21,075 bases of DNA. Origin: RGIG9115 sp045649825 (GTDB taxonomy: Bacteria > Bacillota > Clostridia > UBA1381). Shown here one piece after another: positions 16,703 to 21,075 of this stretch (the first letter of the stretch is position 1; each line of letters opens with the position of its first letter). The translations under genes were made by a program, and so were the position numbers. Location: contig JAZRQO010000010.1 of assembly GCA_045649825.1 (NCBI GenBank), positions 1 to 21,075 of the forward strand, given 5' to 3'. The notes beneath the pieces were generated by a model. That model saw nothing but the letters and a program-made list of their open reading frames with translations, did not search any database and was not told the origin of the DNA.

Positions 16703-18499
16703 TTATTTCTTATAGATGGCGCCGAACTTACATGAGCTCATACATACGCCACACTTGATACACTTATCGCTGTCGATAACGAAGGGTTCTTTAACCTTAC
16801 CTGAAATTGCATTAACAGGACACTGTCTTGCACAGAGGCTGCAGCCCTTACACTTGTCGGGATCGATAACGTACTTAGCAAGAGCCTTACATACGCCTGC
16901 AGGACAAGTCTTATCCTTAACGTGGGCAATATACTCATCTCTGAAGTACTGAAGTGTTGAAAGAACGGGGTTAGGAGCTGTCTGACCAAGACCACATACT
17001 GAAGAAGCCTTGATGTTGTGGCAAAGCTCTTCAAGCTTGTCTATGTCTTCCATTGTACCCTTACCATCTGTAATCTTTGTGAGAAGCTCAAGAAGTCTCT
17101 TTGTACCGATTCGGCAGGGAGCACACTTACCGCAGGACTCATCAACTGTGAATTCGAGGAAGAATTTAGCAATATCAACCATACAGTTGTATTCGTCCAT
17201 AACTATAAGACCGCCTGAACCCATCATTGAGCCGATTGCCATAAGTGAATCGTAGTCGATAGGTGTATCCATAAGTGAAGCAGGAATACATCCGCCTGAA
17301 GGACCACCTGTCTGAGCTGCCTTGAATTTCTTTCCGTTGGGGATACCGCCACCGATTTCTTCGATGATTTCACGGAGAGTTGTACCCATGGGAACTTCAA
17401 CAAGACCTGTGTTGTTTATCTTACCGCCGAGAGCAAATACCTTAGTACCCTTACTCTTTTCTGTACCGATAGTCTGGAACCAGTCAGCACCGTTAAGAAT
17501 AATCTGGGGGATATTTGCATAAGTTTCAACGTTGTTAAGGAGTGTGGGCTTACCCCAAAGACCTTTAACAGCGGGGAATGGAGGACGGGGCTTCGGCTCA
17601 CCGCGGTGTCCTTCGATTGAGTGAATAAGAGCTGTTTCTTCACCGCAGACAAATGCACCTGCTCCAAGTCTGAGCTCTAAGTTAAAGCAGAAGTCTGTTC
17701 CGAAAATGTTATCGCCCAAAAGTCCGTATTCCTTAGCCTGAGCTATGGCAATTTCAAGTCTTTGAACTGCGATTGGGTACTCTGCTCTTATGTAGATAAA
17801 GCCCTGGTCTGCGCCTACTGCGTAAGCTGCAATTGCCATTGCTTCGATTACTGCATGGGGATCGCCTTCAAGGATTGAACGGTCCATGAATGCACCGGGG
17901 TCACCCTCGTCGGCATTACAAGCTACAAACTTCTTGTCGCCTACAGCGTTGTAGGTGAACTTCCATTTTGTACCTGTGGGGAAGCCGCCGCCTCCACGTC
18001 CGCGGAGTCCTGATTTTGAAACTTCTTCGATTACTTCTTCTCTTGTCATCTCTGTAAGAGCCTTACCGAGAGCCTTGTAACCATCTGTTCCGATATATTC
18101 GTCAATGTTCTCAGGGTCGATAACACCGCAGTTTCTAAGAGCAAGACGCATCTGCTTCTTGTAGAAATCAACCTCATTGAGTGACTTGATTGAATCATCT
18201 TCCTGAACTGTTTCCTGATAAAGGAGTCTTTTTACTATACGGCCCTTAAGAAGATGCTCTTCAACGATTTCCTTAACGTCAGCAACTTCTACTCTTGAGT
18301 AGAAAGCACCTTCAGGGTATACAACCATAATGGGGCCAAGAGCACAAAGACCGAAACAACCTGTTTTGATAACTTTTATTTCTTTATCAAGACCGTTTGC
18401 TTTAAGCTGGCTTTCAAGCTCGTTTACAATTGCTTCACTTCCGGATGAAGTACAGCCTGTACCTGCACAGCATAAAACGTGACCTCTTACCATATCCAT
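16703..18499 (-). CDS. hndC: NADH-dependent [FeFe]-hydrogenase flavoprotein subunit (NuoF-like HndC/HydB)
   Basis: A 598-residue NuoF-family subunit that binds FMN and NAD(H) and is the usual site of flavin-based electron bifurcation. In order: thioredoxin-like [2Fe-2S] domain (Cys11, Cys16, Cys48, Cys52); FMN/NADH domain with LRGRGGGGFPTGTKW (165-179) and NADEGDPGAFMDRS (195-208); CGEETALIHSIEG (285-297); SLBB domain; [4Fe-4S] motif ESCGKCAPCRIG (Cys456, 459, 462) with Cys502; and a C-terminal 2x[4Fe-4S] ferredoxin (Cys550/553/556/560 and 580/583/586/590). This extended N- and C-terminal form is typical of HydB/HndC rather than respiratory complex I NuoF. It begins with the same 13 bases as hndD. 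Confidence 0.94.
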   Translation of the reverse strand: MDMVRGHVLCCAGTGCTSSGSEAIVNELESQLKANGLDKEIKVIKTGCFGLCALGPIMVVYPEGAFYSRVEVADVKEIVEEHLLKGRIVKRLLYQETVQEDDSIKSLNEVDFYKKQMRLALRNCGVIDPENIDEYIGTDGYKALGKALTEMTREEVIEEVSKSGLRGRGGGGFPTGTKWKFTYNAVGDKKFVACNADEGDPGAFMDRSILEGDPHAVIEAMAIAAYAVGADQGFIYIRAEYPIAVQRLEIAIAQAKEYGLLGDNIFGTDFCFNLELRLGAGAFVCGEETALIHSIEGHRGEPKPRPPFPAVKGLWGKPTLLNNVETYANIPQIILNGADWFQTIGTEKSKGTKVFALGGKINNTGLVEVPMGTTLREIIEEIGGGIPNGKKFKAAQTGGPSGGCIPASLMDTPIDYDSLMAIGSMMGSGGLIVMDEYNCMVDIAKFFLEFTVDESCGKCAPCRIGTKRLLELLTKITDGKGTMEDIDKLEELCHNIKASSVCGLGQTAPNPVLSTLQYFRDEYIAHVKDKTCPAGVCKALAKYVIDPDKCKGCSLCARQCPVNAISGKVKEPFVIDSDKCIKCGVCMSSCKFGAIYKK

Positions 18500-18535
18500 G
18501 TTTTATATCATTCCTTTCAAATTCTTCTATGAAAA

Positions 18536-18901
18536 TTACTGATTGTTACCTATTGTATAGTCAGCAATTACATTTCCGTTCACAATATGCTCTGCAACAA
18601 CATGCTTTGCCTTGTCCGGTGTCATTTTAACATAGGTAACCTTTTCTTTTCCGGGCGCGTAAACTTCAACGATAGGCTCAAGTCTGCAAACGCCGATGCA
18701 ACCTGTCTGAACAACTGTTACATCCTGAAGATTTCTCTTACCTATTTCTTCAACAAAAGCAGTCATAACAGGTCTTGCACCTGCAGCAATACCGCAAGTA
18801 GCCATACCTACAACTATTCTTGTTCCGTCGTTTTCACGTCTCATTCCAACTCCGGCAACATTCTTTTGTCTGATTGCTTCCAAATCTGCTAAGCTTTTCA
18901 T
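18536..18901 (-). CDS. hndB: Thioredoxin-like [2Fe-2S] ferredoxin HndB
   Basis: A 121-residue protein of the HndB type found in NADP/NAD-linked [FeFe]-hydrogenase operons. A helix-rich N-terminus (KSLADLEAIRQK) is followed by VGMATCGIAAGARP (32-44) and TGCIGVC (66-72). Only three cysteines (36, 68, 72) are available; the first CxnC pair of a standard thioredoxin-like ferredoxin is missing one. I recall this as usual for HndB, so the cluster may be atypical or absent. It probably serves as an electron-transfer or accessory subunit. It lies 36 bases upstream of hndC and 24 downstream of the ATPase gene. Confidence 0.87.
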   Translation of the reverse strand: MKSLADLEAIRQKNVAGVGMRRENDGTRIVVGMATCGIAAGARPVMTAFVEEIGKRNLQDVTVVQTGCIGVCRLEPIVEVYAPGKEKVTYVKMTPDKAKHVVAEHIVNGNVIADYTIGNNQ

Positions 18902-18925
18902 ATGATAAACCTCCTATATTTTTAA

Positions 18926-19468
18926 TCAGGCATAAAGCTCCTCTTCGCCTTCTTTTAAATAGCCGAGAAGCCATTGCATTACTCCGGCGTCGTTAAAAGG
19001 AACTCCGCCGAGTATTTCTCTCATTTCTCTTGTGTCAAGTCTGAATTCTTTTTCTTTCACTGTGTGAATAAACAAAAAATCCGTTTCGGTATACGAGGTT
19101 ATAACCGTAAACACAGTATCTACGATATTACCCAGAGGCTGCCTGTCAATATGATTATAAGAAAATGTGGCAGTAATCACAGTACCTATACCAACCTCTG
19201 ACTTTATATCAATTCCGCCGCCTGTTCCTTCCGCCGCCATTTTAAGAAGGGGAATTCCAAGACCGACTTTTCTTGTGGTTCTCTTTGTTGTAAAGGGGCT
19301 GGTTACATTTTTGAGAAATTCCTCATCCATGCCCTTGCCATTGTCCTTTATGTAAAACCTAAACAAATCCTTTTCTTTATCTTCGGAAATCACAAGCTCT
19401 ACGAGTGTTGCTCCGGCTGTTACCGAATTCTGAAGGATGTCAAGAATATGAAGTGATATTTCCTTCAT
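18926..19468 (-). CDS. GHKL-type ATP-binding protein of the hydrogenase operon
   Basis: A 180-residue protein with an isolated Bergerat (histidine-kinase-like) ATPase fold: N-box around LQNSVTAGA (Asn14), G1 DNGKGM (42-47), and G2 KVGLGI (67-72). There is no dimerisation/phosphoacceptor domain, no sensor region and no membrane segment, so it is not a conventional sensor kinase; it resembles anti-sigma-factor-type ATPases. Residues about 105-180 form a separate C-terminal part I do not recognise. It sits between hndA and hndB with small gaps, as comparable genes do in other clostridial hydrogenase operons. Its role in assembling or regulating the hydrogenase is unknown. Confidence 0.85.
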   Translation of the reverse strand: MKEISLHILDILQNSVTAGATLVELVISEDKEKDLFRFYIKDNGKGMDEEFLKNVTSPFTTKRTTRKVGLGIPLLKMAAEGTGGGIDIKSEVGIGTVITATFSYNHIDRQPLGNIVDTVFTVITSYTETDFLFIHTVKEKEFRLDTREMREILGGVPFNDAGVMQWLLGYLKEGEEELYA

Positions 19469-19520
19469 AGGCTGTTACCTCTTTTTTTTGTTAATTTTTT
19501 CACATAGTTCAGTAAAAAAA

Positions 19521-20021
19521 TTAGTCCATATCCTGATACTTCTTAATAATATCCTCTACATCATCTACAACAAGACGTCCGTAAACATCTTCATTAACTG
19601 TTATAACAGGTGCAAGTCCGCAAGCACCGATACAACGTGTTGCTTCGATAGAGAATTTGCCGTCGGGAGTACATTCATCAACATCAATACCAAGAATGCT
19701 CTTGATTTTTTCAAGAATATCTCCTGATCCTTTAACATAGCAGGCTGTACCAAGGCAGACACCGATTTTATATTTACCCTTTGGATTAAGTGAGAACTGC
19801 GCATAGAAGGTTACAATTCCGTAAACCTCTGCCAGGGGCACATTCAATCCTTCCGCAATCATTGTCTGAACTTCAATTGGCAGGTAGCCGTAAATTTCCT
19901 GAGCCTTATGAAGCACCGGTATAGTGGCACCTTCCTGTCCTTTATGGGCAGCAATTACTTCAAGAAGCTCTTTTTCCTGCTCCTTTGTACCGTTAAAAGG
20001 TACAGTTTTCTTTTCTTCCAT
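19521..20021 (-). CDS. hndA: NADH-dependent [FeFe]-hydrogenase NuoE-like subunit (HndA/HydC)
   Basis: A 166-residue thioredoxin-like [2Fe-2S] subunit of the NuoE family. The four ligands are Cys89 and Cys94 in GVCLGTACYVKG and Cys130 and Cys134 in ATRCIGACG. The N-terminal helical part has the usual LHKAQEIYGYLPIE and VYGIVTFYAQFSL segments. ATG 20021 is chosen: GGAGG lies 7 bases upstream, and an alternative ATG at 20072 would fall almost on the predicted transcription start. The subunit passes electrons between HndC and the rest of the complex. It is the first gene after the internal promoter of the operon. Confidence 0.93.
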   Translation of the reverse strand: MEEKKTVPFNGTKEQEKELLEVIAAHKGQEGATIPVLHKAQEIYGYLPIEVQTMIAEGLNVPLAEVYGIVTFYAQFSLNPKGKYKIGVCLGTACYVKGSGDILEKIKSILGIDVDECTPDGKFSIEATRCIGACGLAPVITVNEDVYGRLVVDDVEDIIKKYQDMD

Positions 20022-20084
20022 CAATAGACCTCCGTTTCTCCTAAAAATACAATTGACGCAAGTAAACATCAATCTTCACCCTAC

Positions 20085-20113
20085 ATTATATCATTAAACT
20101 ACAAAAATTGCAA
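20085..20113 (-). promoter_or_regulatory. Sigma-A promoter of the hydrogenase operon
   Basis: Minus strand -35 TTGCAA (20108-20113), 17-base spacer and perfect -10 TATAAT (20085-20090) with extended TGA. The expected start is near 20078, giving a leader of about 57 bases to hndA. Just upstream, at 20125-20134, is a run of ten A (T on the coding strand) between the promoter and the PHP stop codon. Confidence 0.82.
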
Positions 20114-20135
20114 CTAACTTTGTTAAAAAAAAAAT

Positions 20136-20837
20136 TTACTCCTTTTTGCACAAAAAATCTATTACTCCTTTGGCATTTTTTTCGGTTATGTCTATGTAAA
20201 ACTCTCTTTCAAGGATATTTTCAAGATAATGTGCATCTGAATTTGATAAAATATTGTATTTTGCATACTCTTTTTCAAGTAAATTTCTTCGTCTTGGAGT
20301 AATTTCCAAAGTAGTTATATCAATATCATCGGGAATAAAACCAAGGTTTGAAAGAACACTGTAGGACTGTTTGTCGATATGTGCCGGAACTGCTACTCCA
20401 CCGCAGCTTTTAACTAATCTGAAAACTTCATAAATGTCAAGGGTGGTTGCCGTAACAAGAAGTGATTTTTCTTCTCCCGTTACTTCGTCCTCTTCATCCA
20501 TATAAAACTGATTTCCGTAAATGGAAATATCATTTTCTATAAATGGAAGATGTTCCTTTACAATTTTTTCAGCTTCTTTTGCCCTTTCAATATCGGGAAA
20601 ATATGAAACCACGTGAATTTCCTCAGATGTTTCAATCTCCATTCCCGGAATAACAAGTATATTATCTCCCGCCGCCTTTATTGCCGCCTCAGCATTTCCG
20701 CAGGTGTTATGGTCGGTAATTGCAATAACATCCAGACCTTTTATATACGACATATTAACAATATTATTTGGAGTCATATCATTATCTCCGCAGGGAGAAA
20801 GAGCCGAATGAATATGCAAATCATAATATAATTTCAA
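20136..20837 (-). CDS. PHP domain metal-dependent phosphoesterase
   Basis: A 233-residue PHP-family hydrolase. Metal ligands in order: DLHIHS (His8, His10), CGD (Asp17), ITDHNT (Asp42, His43), GMEIET (Glu67), HVVSYF (His75), PAHIDK (His153) and SNSDAHYLENI (Asp201, His203). All are intact. The start is TTG 20837, 9 bases after AGGTGG; no closer ATG exists. Relatives hydrolyse nucleoside phosphates or phosphorylated nucleotides, and the substrate here is unknown. A PHP gene next to the hydrogenase genes recurs in Clostridia, though here hndA also has its own promoter 114 bases downstream of the PHP gene. No convincing promoter for the PHP gene itself is seen. Confidence 0.9.
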   Translation of the reverse strand: MKLYYDLHIHSALSPCGDNDMTPNNIVNMSYIKGLDVIAITDHNTCGNAEAAIKAAGDNILVIPGMEIETSEEIHVVSYFPDIERAKEAEKIVKEHLPFIENDISIYGNQFYMDEEDEVTGEEKSLLVTATTLDIYEVFRLVKSCGGVAVPAHIDKQSYSVLSNLGFIPDDIDITTLEITPRRRNLLEKEYAKYNILSNSDAHYLENILEREFYIDITEKNAKGVIDFLCKKE

Positions 20838-20890
20838 ACCTTAACACCACCTTTATTTTCTAAAAGGGAATGTTTAAAAATGCACAGACC

Positions 20891-21000
20891 GTTCAATGGC
20901 CCTAAATACGTATTTATAAGCATCAAAAATAGCGAAAACTTATAAATTACGGTAGAAACCCGCAAATTTGCGGGTTTCTCTTTATTTTATGCCATTGAAC
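20891..21000. repeat. Nested inverted repeats predicted to form a three-way junction
   Basis: Perfect 10-bp arms GTTCAATGGC (20891-20900) and GCCATTGAAC (20991-21000) enclose two hairpins. The first is 12 bp with one bulged base (20909-20920 with 20939-20951). The second is a perfect 26-base palindrome (20954-20979). Junction strands are 8, 2 and 11 bases. No gene is seen here. It may be a structured RNA, a small non-autonomous repeat element or a compound terminator. Confidence 0.55.
20954..20990 (+). terminator. Rightward terminator-like hairpin
   Basis: Perfect palindrome 20954-20979 (outer stem AGAAACCCGC with GCGGGTTTCT) followed on the plus strand by CTTTATTTTAT. The minus-strand downstream sequence is less T-rich, so a rightward transcript is favoured. 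No rightward gene precedes it within the window, so it may terminate a small RNA or belong to the three-way junction element. Confidence 0.55.
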
Positions 21001-21023
21001 TACGAACGTAACTCACCACTCGA

Positions 21024-21075
21024 CGTACCAACGTACGCCTTCGGGCAAGGTATTATGCGGCTTAAACCGCATAAT
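21024..21075. repeat. Tandem small hairpins at the right edge
   Basis: Hairpins follow one another: CGTAC/GTACG with loop CAAC (21024-21037); GCC-TTCG-GGC (21037-21046), sharing one base with the previous stem; and a perfect 9-bp stem ATTATGCGG/CCGCATAAT with loop CTTAAA (21052-21075), whose arm ends exactly at the window edge. No gene is seen from 20838 to 21075. The content looks like an intergenic repeat element cut by the window end. Confidence 0.5.

Noticed and set aside
20118..20140. Rex-like operator near the hydrogenase promoter (TTGTTAA half-site)
   Set aside because: Only one half matches; the other half is an A/T homopolymer run rather than TTAACAA.
20990..21015. tRNA-like string (minus strand TAGTTCAATGG) resembling a tRNA-Gly D-arm
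   Set aside because: The matching D-stem half, anticodon arm, T-arm and acceptor pairing are absent; the string is part of the inverted repeat that also occurs at 20891.

Overview
The window reads as chromosomal DNA of an anaerobic, probably spore-forming member of the Clostridia, most likely near the Oscillospirales/Ruminococcaceae (that placement is inference). The grounds are spoIID, a DUF3048 (YerB-type) lipoprotein, remB (DUF370) next to recF and gyrB, a bifunctional Rel, and a multi-subunit electron-bifurcating [FeFe]-hydrogenase. Gene density is high. Promoters are close to the sigma-A consensus, several genes start with TTG or GTG, and there is no sign of phage, IS elements or CRISPR.

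Layout. Positions 1-716 hold no convincing gene. They carry a long imperfect inverted repeat at the very edge, a strong leftward rRNA-type promoter (470-498) with a hairpin-rich non-coding downstream region, and the rightward promoter (656-684) of a cytosolic GH151/GHL6-type glycosidase (717-2672). A hairpin at 2678-2716 separates it from the convergent leftward genes rmuC and a yerB-like lipoprotein, followed further right by spoIID. From 6392 to 13902 one rightward unit holds recJ, rel, yaaA (S4), recF, remB and gyrB, with gaps of 2 to 34 bases. This is the usual oriC-proximal yaaA-recF-remB-gyrB block, but preceded by recJ-rel instead of dnaA-dnaN. A terminator at 13925-13960 closes it.

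From 13959 to 20837 everything is leftward. First comes a PflX-like radical SAM gene with its own promoter, then (in transcription order) a PHP phosphoesterase, NuoE-like hndA, a small GHKL ATPase, thioredoxin-like ferredoxin hndB, NuoF-like hndC and hydrogenase hndD. The hydrogenase genes have a near-consensus promoter just upstream of hndA and a terminator after hndD. HndA, HndC and HndD carry the cofactor ligands expected of an enzyme that couples H2 to NAD(H) and ferredoxin; the ATPase and PHP protein are conserved companions of unknown role.

The last 240 bases have no gene but are dense in inverted repeats: a predicted three-way junction (20891-21000) and three further small hairpins, the last ending exactly at the window edge. 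The most interesting material is the structured non-coding DNA at both ends, the recJ-rel/replication gene fusion, and the hydrogenase-associated PHP and ATPase genes.
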